Assembly (NCBI RefSeq): GCF_001673405.1
Contig: NZ_LZLV01000047.1
Coordinates: 1-64,000 of the forward strand
Reading direction: 5' to 3'
Source of the DNA: Mycobacterium sp. 1245111.1
GTDB lineage: Bacteria; Actinomycetota; Actinomycetes; Mycobacteriales; Mycobacteriaceae
Length of the DNA stretch: 64,000 nt
Part shown: one piece after another, positions 49,126 through 58,161 of the stretch
How positions within the stretch are numbered: the stretch's first letter is position 1
Layout: each line of letters starts with the position of its first letter
Made by a program: the position numbers and the translations under genes
The notes under the pieces: model-generated
Seen by the model: only the letters and a program-made list of their open reading frames with translations
Told to the model about the DNA's origin: nothing
The model's database searches: none

Positions 49126-50550
49126 GTGCTCGAGGTAGGGAAAGTGACCGTGAAGAGCGTGTACGACTGGGTACCGGAACCCGGTTCAGTCGTCTCATGG
49201 GACCCGACTCCGGCCACGCTGGTCAAAGCCGCTGAGGCACAGGTCAATCCGACACCGCCCAGCTATATGCAGGCCGAACACCTGCGCAGCTGGCTCGATT
49301 TCGCCGCCAAGGGCGTCGACATGTCCCGTCTCTGCATTGCGACCTGGGAGATCCCCGGCCACTGCGACGTCCGAGCCATGACACACGTGATCAACATGCA
49401 CCTGCGGCGGCACGACACGTTCCACAGTTGGTTCGAGTACATCGACAGCAAGAACATCGTGAGGCGCACGATCGACAACCCCGCGGCGATCAAGTTCGTT
49501 CCGACCACGCACGGCGAGATGACTCCCGCGGCCCTGCAGAGCCTGGCGATGGCCACGCCGGACCCGCTGCAATGGGACAGTTTTCGCTTCATGGTGATCC
49601 AGCACTCCGACCACTTCACGTTCTGCATCTCGATCGACCACATCAACATCGATGCGGCGTACCCGAGCGTGCTGTTGCCGGAGATCCAGATGCAGTATGC
49701 CGCTCTGGCCACTGGTGGAGCGCCCATCCCGTTGCCGAAGGCGGGCAGCTACCTCGACTACTGCGAACGCCAGCACCAGTACCTGTCGTCGCTCACCGCG
49801 GACTCCCCGGAGGTGAAAGCCTGGATCGAATACTTCGAGAGCAACTCCGGGACTCTCCCGGATTGCCCCGTGTCGCTGGGCGACGGATCCGGCATCTGCG
49901 ACCTCATGAGCCTGACGCTGCTCGACCAGAAGCAAACGGCCGCTTTCGAATCAGTCTGCGTGTCGGCGGGCGCCCGATTCAGTGGTGGTGTGTTCGCCTG
50001 CGCCGCGCTGACCGAGCGGGAGCTCACCGGTGCCGACACCTACTACGGCTATGTGGTCACCGACATCCGGTCCACCCCTGAGGATTTCATGACGTCGGGT
50101 TGGATCACCGGCTTCGTCCCGATCACGGTACCTGTCGGCACCTCGTCGTTCGACGAGACCGTGCGAGTCGCTCAGGCGTCGTTCGATTCCGGGCGAGAGC
50201 TCGCGAAGGTCCCGTTCGCCCGGGTTCTGGACCTGGCGCCGTGGTTGCAGCGCCCCGACCGACGCGTGCCGCTGATGTTCCACATCGACCTCGGCATCCC
50301 GCCGTTCTCGGCCCTGGTCACCGAGAAGCTGGAGGGTCTCAATGCCCGGATCTTCCAGGACGGCGGGGCGCCGGCCCAATTCGACATCCGGGTGACCCGA
50401 CTCGAGAACGAGACGCGCGCAGTCGTGCTTTTCCCGGACAACCCCGTCGCGCGCGAATCCGTCACCCAATTTCTGGCGGTGCTGAAGTCCGTGTACGTGC
50501 GGGTTGCCGAGCGCCGCTACCGCGCCATCTCGGAACGTGAGGTGGCCTGA
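49126..50550 (+). CDS. Polyketide-associated acyltransferase (PapA type)
   Basis: 474 residues in the condensation-domain superfamily. The catalytic HxxxD motif is HINID in SIDHINIDAAYP near residue 171. The start (GTG) follows GAGGAGG by 9 bases. PapA proteins move polyketide acyl chains from a Pks or CoA to a trehalose or diol acceptor; the pair PapA/MmpL next to pks5-like genes is typical of acyltrehalose and LOS loci. 43 bp after the second pks, 56 bp before mmpL. Confidence 0.93.
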   Translation: MLEVGKVTVKSVYDWVPEPGSVVSWDPTPATLVKAAEAQVNPTPPSYMQAEHLRSWLDFAAKGVDMSRLCIATWEIPGHCDVRAMTHVINMHLRRHDTFHSWFEYIDSKNIVRRTIDNPAAIKFVPTTHGEMTPAALQSLAMATPDPLQWDSFRFMVIQHSDHFTFCISIDHINIDAAYPSVLLPEIQMQYAALATGGAPIPLPKAGSYLDYCERQHQYLSSLTADSPEVKAWIEYFESNSGTLPDCPVSLGDGSGICDLMSLTLLDQKQTAAFESVCVSAGARFSGGVFACAALTERELTGADTYYGYVVTDIRSTPEDFMTSGWITGFVPITVPVGTSSFDETVRVAQASFDSGRELAKVPFARVLDLAPWLQRPDRRVPLMFHIDLGIPPFSALVTEKLEGLNARIFQDGGAPAQFDIRVTRLENETRAVVLFPDNPVARESVTQFLAVLKSVYVRVAERRYRAISEREVA

Positions 50551-50606
50551 TCAGCTGCGGCCCGCAGCCGAGTCAGGCGCATGCTATTCCGGAGGTAACC
50601 ACGCCC

Positions 50607-53600
50607 ATGTCGTCGCGGACGGTTGAGATCGACCCGCCTTCGACGAAGGGTGTCTACCCGAAGCTGGGCGCCTTCGTTACCCGGCATCCGCTCATCGTCA
50701 TCGTTACCTGGATCGCGCTTGCGGCGGGGGTTTCGCTCGGTCTGCCGCCGCTGGCAGTGGTCATCGGGCAAAAGCAGGCGCAGATCATGCCCGACGATGC
50801 GCCGATGATGGTCGCGGCCCGCGAGATGGTTGCCGCCTTCCATGACAAGGGAACCGACAACGTCGTCCTGGCCGTACTGACCGACGACAAGGGCCTGAGC
50901 CCCGCCGACGAAGGCACATACCGCACTCTGGTCGGCAAGCTGCGCGAAGACTCCGCCGATGTCGTCTCGCTGCAGGACTTCCTGAACTCGCCTGAAGTTC
51001 GCGAGGTGCTGTCGAGCAAAGACAAGAAAGCGTGGTATCTGCCCATCGCCCTCGCCGGGCACGCGGGTTCGGCGGAGGGCGCGGTCGCGTTTCAGAACGC
51101 GTCCAGGCTGATCAAACAGACCGTCGCGGGCTCGACACTGGTCGCCCACCTGGCGGGACCGGCGGCCACCGCCGCCGACCTCACCGCGATCAGCGAGCGC
51201 GACATGCACGTGATCGAAATCGGCACGGGGATCATGGTGTTGCTGATCCTGCTGATCGTGTATCGCAATCCCCTGACGCTGGTGATGCCGCTGATCACCA
51301 TCGGCATATCGCTCGTGACGGCGCAAGGAGTCCTGGCCGGATTGGCCCTATTGGGCCTCGGTGTGTCCAGCCAGACCATGGTCTTCATGAGCGGCATTGT
51401 GTACGGCGCCGGTACCGACTACGCCGTGTTCCTCATCAGCCGCTATCACGACTACGTGCGGCTCGGCGAGGACTCGGACCGGGCCATCCGAAATGCGTTG
51501 GGCTCCATCGGAAAGGTGATCGCCGCCTCGGCGGCCACGGTGGCGGTCACGTTCGTCACGATGGTCTTCACTAAGCTGCCGGTGTTCTCGACGGTCGGTC
51601 CGGCGTTGGCAATCGCGGTCACGGTGGCTTTCCTCGCTGCGGTGACCGTGCTTCCGGCGATCATGACACTCGCGGGGCGGCGGGGCTGGATCAAGCCGCG
51701 TCGCGAATTGACCACACGGTTTTGGCGCACATCGGGTGTACGGATCGTGCGCCGACCGAAGATCCACCTGGCCGCGAGCCTGCTGATCCTGATCACCTTG
51801 GCGGTCTGCTCGGGCTACGCGCGCTACAACTACGACGACCGCAAGACTCTGCCGAGCTCGGTCGAGAGCGCCGCGGGATACGACGTGATGGCGCAACACT
51901 TCCCGCTGGACACGATCATTCCGCAGTACCTGTTCATCCAATCGCCGCGCGACATGCGCGACCCGAAAGTCTTGGCGGACCTGGAACAGATGGCGCAGCG
52001 GGTGAGTCAGCTGCCCAGCATCTCGATAGTTCGGGGTATCACGCGTCCGACCGGGGAGTCACTGGAGCAGGCCAGGCTGGCATGGCAGGCCGGTGAAGTC
52101 GGCAACAAACTCGGCGACGCCTCACAACAGATCAACGGCCACGCGGGCGAACTCGACACGATGACCGATGGAGCCGACCAATTGGCAAACGCACTGGGCG
52201 ACTTGCGATCTCAGGTCGACCAGGCGTTACCGAATATCACCGGTCTCGTCGATTCGCTGACCGTCTTGCAGAAGAACTTCGGCGGGACAAAGATTCTCAA
52301 CCAGCTCGAAGACGCCGCCAAGCTCGTCGGCGACATGCGCACGCTCGGCCAGACGCTCGATCTGAACATCGTCGATGTCAACAACATCGCCAGTTTGGCG
52401 AGACCAATCCTGAACGCCCTCGACACGACCCCGGTGTGCGCCCTAGACCCGAACTGTCTCTCCGCCCGCAATCAACTGCAGCGCATCGCCGAAGCGCATG
52501 AGAGTGGCGCGCTCAACAACGTCGCGGAGCTGTCGAAGAAACTCGAATCGACTGAGGGCACCGAAAGTCTCGGCGCAGCAACCGACAAGTTGAAGCAACT
52601 GGTGACACAACTCAACAGCGCGACGCAGATGTTGGGCGGCGGTGGGCTGCAGGCGAAGCTGGCCTACCTGCAGAACGGCGCCAACCAACTCGCCGACGGC
52701 AGCCGCAAGCTAGCCGACGCCGTCGCCCTGCTAGTTGGCCAGACGAAGCAGATGGGGGCGGGCCTCAACGACGCCTCCGGCTTCCTGATGGCGATGAAGA
52801 ACGGCGCTAACGACCCCCCGATGGCCGGATTCTTCATCCCGCCGCAAGTGTTGACGCGGGACGACTTCAAGAAGGCGGCGGGCATTTTCGTCTCCCCCGA
52901 CGGGCATGCCGTGCGGTACCTGGTGCAGACCAAGCTGAATCCGTTCAGTGTCGCGGCGATGGATCAGGTGAACGCGATCCTTGAGACGGCCCGGGAGTCG
53001 CAACCGAACACCACCCTGTCCGACGCCAAAGTGTCGATGGCCGGAATCTCGGTGGGGCTCCGCGATACCCGCGACTATTACAACAAAGACTTCAACTTCA
53101 TCATCGTGACGACCGTCGTCATCGTCTTTCTGATCCTGATCGCCTTGCTGCGGGCGATCGTGGCACCGCTGTACCTGATCTGCTCGGTGATCGTCTCGTA
53201 TCTGTCGGCACTCGGCATCGGGACGATCGTGTTCCAGTTCGGCCTCCACCAAGAACTGCACTGGACCGTTCCCGGGCTGACGTTCATCATCCTGGTGGCG
53301 GTCGGGGCCGACTACAACCTGCTGCTCATTTCACGTATCCGCGACGAATCAGCGCACGGCATTCGTCTCGGGGTGATCCGCACGGTCGGCGCGACCGGAG
53401 GCGTGATCACCGCGGCGGGACTGATCTTCGCCGCGTCCATGTTCGGCTTGTTATTCGCCAGCATCAGCATGATGGTGCAGGCCGGCTTCGTGCTCGGCAC
53501 GGGACTTCTGCTCGACACCTTCCTGGTACGCACCGTGACGGTGCCGGCGATCGCCACTTTGGTCGGCAACGGCAACTGGTGGCCGTCCCGGCCCAAGAAG

Positions 53601-53867
53601 AGCCGGCCGCTCGCGCGCCGTCGGCCCAGTCGCGCGGAGCGATTCAGGAAGCAGGTCACCCCGCGATTCATCCGCCGGCGGCGCGCCTCACCCCAGCCCG
53701 ACGAGGACCTGTTGCACGACAGCGAGTTCCAGGACGACCCGACATCACTTCCCCCGCTCAGTGAACCACCGGCCCTCGCTCCCAACTGCGAACCACCCGC
53801 AGAGCGACGGCCGGTCGCGCTCGCAGTAGTGCTGAACCGACGGGTCGGCGGAAGACTCGACCGATGA
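50607..53867 (+). CDS. MmpL-family RND lipid transporter
   Basis: 1086 residues with 12 expected membrane helices in two halves. The proton-relay Asp-Tyr pairs are Asp271-Tyr272 (GTDYAVFL) and Asp902-Tyr903 (GADYNLLL). Between helices 7 and 8 (about 480-730) is a long Gln/Asn/Leu-rich coiled-coil periplasmic domain with Cys611 and Cys617, as in MmpL4/5-type proteins whose tip is disulfide-linked. The C-terminal cytoplasmic tail is basic and Pro-rich. It would export the LOS or its acyl-trehalose precursor. ATG has GGAGG upstream. Its stop overlaps the next gene's ATG by 4 bp. Confidence 0.94.
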   Translation: MSSRTVEIDPPSTKGVYPKLGAFVTRHPLIVIVTWIALAAGVSLGLPPLAVVIGQKQAQIMPDDAPMMVAAREMVAAFHDKGTDNVVLAVLTDDKGLSPADEGTYRTLVGKLREDSADVVSLQDFLNSPEVREVLSSKDKKAWYLPIALAGHAGSAEGAVAFQNASRLIKQTVAGSTLVAHLAGPAATAADLTAISERDMHVIEIGTGIMVLLILLIVYRNPLTLVMPLITIGISLVTAQGVLAGLALLGLGVSSQTMVFMSGIVYGAGTDYAVFLISRYHDYVRLGEDSDRAIRNALGSIGKVIAASAATVAVTFVTMVFTKLPVFSTVGPALAIAVTVAFLAAVTVLPAIMTLAGRRGWIKPRRELTTRFWRTSGVRIVRRPKIHLAASLLILITLAVCSGYARYNYDDRKTLPSSVESAAGYDVMAQHFPLDTIIPQYLFIQSPRDMRDPKVLADLEQMAQRVSQLPSISIVRGITRPTGESLEQARLAWQAGEVGNKLGDASQQINGHAGELDTMTDGADQLANALGDLRSQVDQALPNITGLVDSLTVLQKNFGGTKILNQLEDAAKLVGDMRTLGQTLDLNIVDVNNIASLARPILNALDTTPVCALDPNCLSARNQLQRIAEAHESGALNNVAELSKKLESTEGTESLGAATDKLKQLVTQLNSATQMLGGGGLQAKLAYLQNGANQLADGSRKLADAVALLVGQTKQMGAGLNDASGFLMAMKNGANDPPMAGFFIPPQVLTRDDFKKAAGIFVSPDGHAVRYLVQTKLNPFSVAAMDQVNAILETARESQPNTTLSDAKVSMAGISVGLRDTRDYYNKDFNFIIVTTVVIVFLILIALLRAIVAPLYLICSVIVSYLSALGIGTIVFQFGLHQELHWTVPGLTFIILVAVGADYNLLLISRIRDESAHGIRLGVIRTVGATGGVITAAGLIFAASMFGLLFASISMMVQAGFVLGTGLLLDTFLVRTVTVPAIATLVGNGNWWPSRPKKSRPLARRRPSRAERFRKQVTPRFIRRRRASPQPDEDLLHDSEFQDDPTSLPPLSEPPALAPNCEPPAERRPVALAVVLNRRVGGRLDR

Positions 53868-55114
53868 AATTCGCGCTGGGGATCCACGGCAGCCGCGGCG
53901 ACGTCGAACCGTTCGCCGCGCTCGGCCTTGAGTTGCAGCACCGCGGCCACGACGTGCGAATGGCAGTTCCCCCCGACATGCTTGGCTTTGTCGAGTCGGT
54001 CGGTCTCCCCGCGGTCAGCTACGGGCCCAGTTCCCAAGCCGTGAACGACGAGGAATTCGTCCGCAACTTCTGGGACGTCACGACTCCAGTCAGGATCGCG
54101 CGGGCCGGCAAGCATTATCTCGGCGAGGTCTGGGCCGACATGGGCCGCACCTTGCAATCCCTGGCCGATGGCGCCGACCTTTTGCTGACAGGCATGGTTC
54201 AGCAGGGACTCGCCCTCAACGCCGCCGAATACCATCGGATTCCGCTAGCAGAGCTGCACTGCTTTCCGGTCCGGGTCAACAGCCAGATTCTCCCGGCGGT
54301 CCCGTCACCGCTGATCCGGTCGAGCATCTCGGCGCTGTGGTGGGCGCACTGGTTGGTGACGAAACGTACCGAGGACGACCAGCGCCGACAATTGGGGTTG
54401 CCGCGGGTAACCCGGCCCTCCACGCGACGCATCATGGAGCGCGGATCCCTTGAGATCCAGGCATACGACGAGGTGTTCTTCCCCGGCCTCGCGGCCGAGT
54501 GGGCCCGATGGAATCAGCAGCGCCCCTTCGTGGGTGCGCTGACTATGGCGAAACCGACGGCTGCCGACGACGAGATCTCGGCGTGGTGCGCCGCCGGAAC
54601 ACCCCCGATCTATTTCGGCTTCGGCAGCATGCCGGTGCGATCTTTCGGCGCGACGGTCGACATGATCAGTGGGGCCTGCGCCGAATTGGGTGAGCGGGCC
54701 CTGATCGGTGCCGGTGCACACGACTTCGACGGCAGCGCGCGCTCCGAGCGCGTCATGATCGCGGACTCGATGAACCACGGCGCGATCTTCCCGTTGTGCC
54801 GCGCGGTCGTCCATCACGGAGGTGCCGGCACCACGGCCGCGGGAGTACGTGCCGGCGTTCCGACGCTGATCTTGTGGGTCACCGCGGACCAACCGATCTG
54901 GGCGGCCCAGATCAAACGGCTCAAAGTCGGTTCTGCCAGGCGCTTTTCAGCCACCAACCGAGACTCACTGGTCTCCGACCTGCGGTCCGTTCTCACCCCG
55001 GATCACGTCGCCACCGCCCGTGCGGTTGCCCGGCAGCTGACCCCGCCCGCGGTCAGCGTGCGCTCGACGGCCGACCTTCTGGAGGGCGCAGCCAGAATGA
55101 AGCGGGTTGCCTGA
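53864..55114 (+). CDS. GT1-family (UGT-like) glycosyltransferase
   Basis: 416 residues, GT-B fold: an N-terminal acceptor domain (MKFALGIHGSRGDVEPFAALG) and a C-terminal donor domain with HHGGAGTTAAGVRAGVPTLI near residue 320, the nucleotide-sugar signature of the GPL/Rv1524-Rv1526 family. It transfers a sugar from NDP-sugar to the lipid or trehalose core, cytoplasmic side. ATGA overlap with mmpL and 1-bp overlap with the GAP-like gene, so part of one operon. The sugar is not predictable. Confidence 0.92.
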   Translation: MKFALGIHGSRGDVEPFAALGLELQHRGHDVRMAVPPDMLGFVESVGLPAVSYGPSSQAVNDEEFVRNFWDVTTPVRIARAGKHYLGEVWADMGRTLQSLADGADLLLTGMVQQGLALNAAEYHRIPLAELHCFPVRVNSQILPAVPSPLIRSSISALWWAHWLVTKRTEDDQRRQLGLPRVTRPSTRRIMERGSLEIQAYDEVFFPGLAAEWARWNQQRPFVGALTMAKPTAADDEISAWCAAGTPPIYFGFGSMPVRSFGATVDMISGACAELGERALIGAGAHDFDGSARSERVMIADSMNHGAIFPLCRAVVHHGGAGTTAAGVRAGVPTLILWVTADQPIWAAQIKRLKVGSARRFSATNRDSLVSDLRSVLTPDHVATARAVARQLTPPAVSVRSTADLLEGAARMKRVA

Positions 55115-55860
55115 TGTGGAGCGCAGTCTTGTTTTTCGGGATCATCGCCGCTCAGGATCCGGTGCGTATCGGGATCATGGCGTTGTTGATCTCGCGCCCG
55201 CGCCCGCTGTCCAATCTGTTCGCGTATTGGTTGGGCCTTATGACGTCCGGATTCGGACTGGCACTCGCAGCGCTATTCCTCTTGCACGACTTGTTGATTC
55301 CCATTGTGCGGCTGACGCATTCGATCGCGATTCATCCTGCGCTACCGTTCGTCCAAGCCGTGGTGGGTGTCCTCGCGCTCGTGGGCGCCGGCGTTCTCGC
55401 CAGGCCCCGGTCGGTCCGCCGGGGCGCACCCGTGATGATGCCCGCCACCGGTCTCGACACACAGATCGGCGAACCCGGCGCGTCACCGCCAGCGGACGCC
55501 AGCGTGAGTCTCCCACGGCTGTCGTGGACAGCCATCCTGGAAAGAAAGTCGCTCGGAATGCCATTCCTCGCCGGGCTGTGTACCTCGACTCAGCTGCTCG
55601 AGTTCTGGGGGGCGATGCTCGCTATCCTCGCGTCCGGTGCACCGGCCGCCACCCAGGTCGCCGCCGCACTGGTCTTCACGTTGGTGGCTTACACGATCAC
55701 CGAGATTCCGCTCGTCGCCCACGCGATATCACCGGCCAAGACCGAGTATGTCGTCATGGGCATGCATGGCTGGTTATTCGCCCGTCGCAGAACGGTTTTC
55801 GCACTGCTGCTCGGCGCACTCGGTGCGATGATGCTCGTAAAAGGTGTCGGCGAATGGTGA
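55114..55860 (+). CDS. GAP-family membrane protein (Sap-like, glycolipid export)
   Basis: 248 residues with about six membrane helices, a cytosolic loop near 100-145 (rich in Pro/Ala/Ser), and MLVKGVGEW at the C-terminus. GAP proteins are needed with MmpL to place glycopeptidolipids and sulfolipid-like lipids on the surface. The start ATG overlaps the upstream stop by one base; an upstream longer reading of this frame is a shadow of the glycosyltransferase. The PE-PPE gene follows after 37 bp. Confidence 0.88.
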   Translation: MWSAVLFFGIIAAQDPVRIGIMALLISRPRPLSNLFAYWLGLMTSGFGLALAALFLLHDLLIPIVRLTHSIAIHPALPFVQAVVGVLALVGAGVLARPRSVRRGAPVMMPATGLDTQIGEPGASPPADASVSLPRLSWTAILERKSLGMPFLAGLCTSTQLLEFWGAMLAILASGAPAATQVAAALVFTLVAYTITEIPLVAHAISPAKTEYVVMGMHGWLFARRRTVFALLLGALGAMMLVKGVGEW

Positions 55861-55897
55861 CTTCGGACCTCGGCATTCCAGGACAACGGAGGCGGCA

Positions 55898-57334
55898 ATG
55901 ACGGACCGTGGCGCTCGCGGCAAGTGGGTAGGGGTGCTGGCCACCGCCGGCCTGGGTCTGCTGTCCCTGGCGCCGTTGGCGGCCCCCGCAATCGCACACG
56001 GCGACGACACGCTTCCCTACCTGGTGATGGGCGGCAGCGGCATGCCGCTGCCGGACGACGCCTGGGTCGACACGATCGCAAGCCTCTTCCTGCCGGCGAA
56101 TGCCGACGCGACCGCGCTCTACACGCCGGAGGAGTTCTACCCGTTGAGCCTCAATGAACTGACGCTCGACGACTCGGTGTCGCAGGGCCTCAACGACCTG
56201 AACACGGCCCTGCAGCCCTACCTCGATTCCGGTACACCCGTGGGCGTATTCGGATACTCGCAGAGCGCGATCATCGCGTCGCTGGAGATGTCACAGCTCG
56301 AGGCCCAGGGAGTGCCCAGCTCCGACGTCAGCTTCACGTTGATCGGTGATCTGATGAACCCCAACGGCGGGCTCTTCGAACGTTTCGCCGGCCTCGATCT
56401 GACCAGCCTCGGAATCGACTTCTCCGGCGCGACGCCCTCCGACGACTACGCCACCACCATCTACACGATGGAATACGACACCTGGGCCGATTTCCCGAAG
56501 TACCCGTTGAACATCCTGTCCGACCTCAACGCGTTCATGAGCCAGACCCACTTCGACTACGACACTTTGACACCCGAGCAAATCGCACAGGCGATTCCGC
56601 TGGAGACGACGGGCGGTCTGACGGATTACTACATCATCCCCGCGGACGACCTCCCGCTGCTGGACCCGGTGCGCGACATTCCGATCGTCGGCAACCCGAT
56701 TGCCGACCTGCTGCAACCGGATCTGACCGCTCTGGTGAACCTCGGCTACGGCGACCCCGATTATGGCTGGTCGACCACCCCGGCCAACGAGGCCACCGAG
56801 TTCGGACTGTTTCCGAGCATCGAGGACATCGAGAAGCTTCCCAACCTGTTGATCACAGGCACCGAGCAGGGAATCCAGGACTTCATCGGCGATTTCACCG
56901 GCACGGGACCGAATCCCGTGTCACTGTCGCTGGATTCGCTGTTGGCAGGTCTGACCGACTCGACAACGTCGACGTCGACCACCGCGCTGGATCCCGATGC
57001 GGTCGTGTCGGCGCTGACGACCCTGCTGAGCGACCCCACCGCCTTGGCGGCCGTCCCGGGTGACCTCACCGACGCCTTCACCGACATCGGCAACACCCTG
57101 TCCGGCAGCCTGACCGCCACCGAAGACATTCTCTACGCGGCGATGGTCAGCGTTCCCGAGTACAACCTGAGTCTCGTTCTGGATAACCTGGACAACCCGA
57201 TCGAGGCGCTCGGATTGCCGATCGCTGCCGATCTGGCTATCTACAACCTGTTGGGCGGCTTCGAATCCACCGTCCTCGAGAACGCCGCATCATCGATCAC
57301 CGCGTCACTGACCGAATTGCTGCCGGCACTATGA
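55898..57334 (+). CDS. Secreted PE-PPE-domain serine hydrolase/acyltransferase
   Basis: 478 residues: a signal peptide (hydrophobic 10-34, ending APAIAHGDD), then the PE-PPE alpha/beta-hydrolase domain (about 37-270) with nucleophile Ser121 in GYSQSA. No PE N-terminal domain. After about 300 comes a low-complexity Thr/Ser/Leu/Asp-rich tail. In the M. smegmatis trehalose polyphleate locus a PE-PPE-domain protein acts outside the membrane to transfer acyl chains between trehalose esters; a similar last acylation step is likely here. GGAGG lies 5 bases before the ATG. Overlaps the next gene by 4 bp. Confidence 0.88.
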   Translation: MTDRGARGKWVGVLATAGLGLLSLAPLAAPAIAHGDDTLPYLVMGGSGMPLPDDAWVDTIASLFLPANADATALYTPEEFYPLSLNELTLDDSVSQGLNDLNTALQPYLDSGTPVGVFGYSQSAIIASLEMSQLEAQGVPSSDVSFTLIGDLMNPNGGLFERFAGLDLTSLGIDFSGATPSDDYATTIYTMEYDTWADFPKYPLNILSDLNAFMSQTHFDYDTLTPEQIAQAIPLETTGGLTDYYIIPADDLPLLDPVRDIPIVGNPIADLLQPDLTALVNLGYGDPDYGWSTTPANEATEFGLFPSIEDIEKLPNLLITGTEQGIQDFIGDFTGTGPNPVSLSLDSLLAGLTDSTTSTSTTALDPDAVVSALTTLLSDPTALAAVPGDLTDAFTDIGNTLSGSLTATEDILYAAMVSVPEYNLSLVLDNLDNPIEALGLPIAADLAIYNLLGGFESTVLENAASSITASLTELLPAL

Positions 57335-58161
57335 GCCAGCCGATGCCCGTCGTGGCCGCCGTCCCCAACTACAACATGGGACAGCATCTGCGCGAACTCA
57401 TTCCACAGTTGCTGGCTCAGAACTACGAGCGGATCTTCGTCCTCGACGACGCCTCCACCGACGACAGCGTCGACGTGGTGCGCGGGTTCGGCGACGACGT
57501 CCGGCTCGTGCGCAGTCCCGAAAACCGCGGGGCCGGCGCCAATCGCAACCAGGTGATCGATCACGTCGGCGACGGTGCCCTCATCCACTTCATCGACGCC
57601 GACATGGAGTTGAAGACCGCCGACACTCCCGTGGTGGCGCGGGAACTCGCCGACCGCTATCGCCGCTACGGCGTCGGCATGATCGGCGGATTGGTCAGCC
57701 GCGTCGACGGAAGTCAGGAATACTGCAACTACGGCGCGGCATTCTCGGTTTGGGGCAATTTCACGTCAAATGTCCCACGGCTGGTTGATCATTGGCGTCA
57801 CCGGCCCCGGCTTGCCGGCACGGTACACCGAGTGGTTGGGCCGATGGCCCCGGGCTGGCCCAGCCTGCTGGACGAGCCGATTCCAAGGCCTGCGTTCTGG
57901 CTGCATGAGGGCAACCTGCTCGTCTACTCCGAGGTCTTCAGAGGAATCGGTGGCTACGACCCGACCCTGCGCTCGCACGAGGCTCAGGACCTGGCCATCC
58001 GCCTGGACAACAAAGGCATTGGTAGACAATTCGATCCGAGCATCCGCGTCGTCCACCACCACATCGACGTCCGCGGGAAAAACCGGCGAAAATGGGAGAG
58101 CACCGCCGCCCGCTATCTCATCCGCAAGCACGGAATGGCACGGTTCCTTGCCGGCAGTTGA
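57331..58161 (+). CDS. GT2-family glycosyltransferase
   Basis: 276 residues, GT-A fold. N-terminal VAAVPNYNMGQHLRELIPQL, the nucleotide-binding VLDDASTDDS near residue 36, and the DXD metal site HFIDADMEL near 84. Later FWLHEGNLLVY and HEAQDLAIRLDNKG complete the acceptor side. Inferred to add one residue to the LOS glycan. ATGA overlap with the PE-PPE gene; its 3' end may overlap the first pyruvyl transferase by 14 bp. Confidence 0.9.
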   Translation: MSQPMPVVAAVPNYNMGQHLRELIPQLLAQNYERIFVLDDASTDDSVDVVRGFGDDVRLVRSPENRGAGANRNQVIDHVGDGALIHFIDADMELKTADTPVVARELADRYRRYGVGMIGGLVSRVDGSQEYCNYGAAFSVWGNFTSNVPRLVDHWRHRPRLAGTVHRVVGPMAPGWPSLLDEPIPRPAFWLHEGNLLVYSEVFRGIGGYDPTLRSHEAQDLAIRLDNKGIGRQFDPSIRVVHHHIDVRGKNRRKWESTAARYLIRKHGMARFLAGS

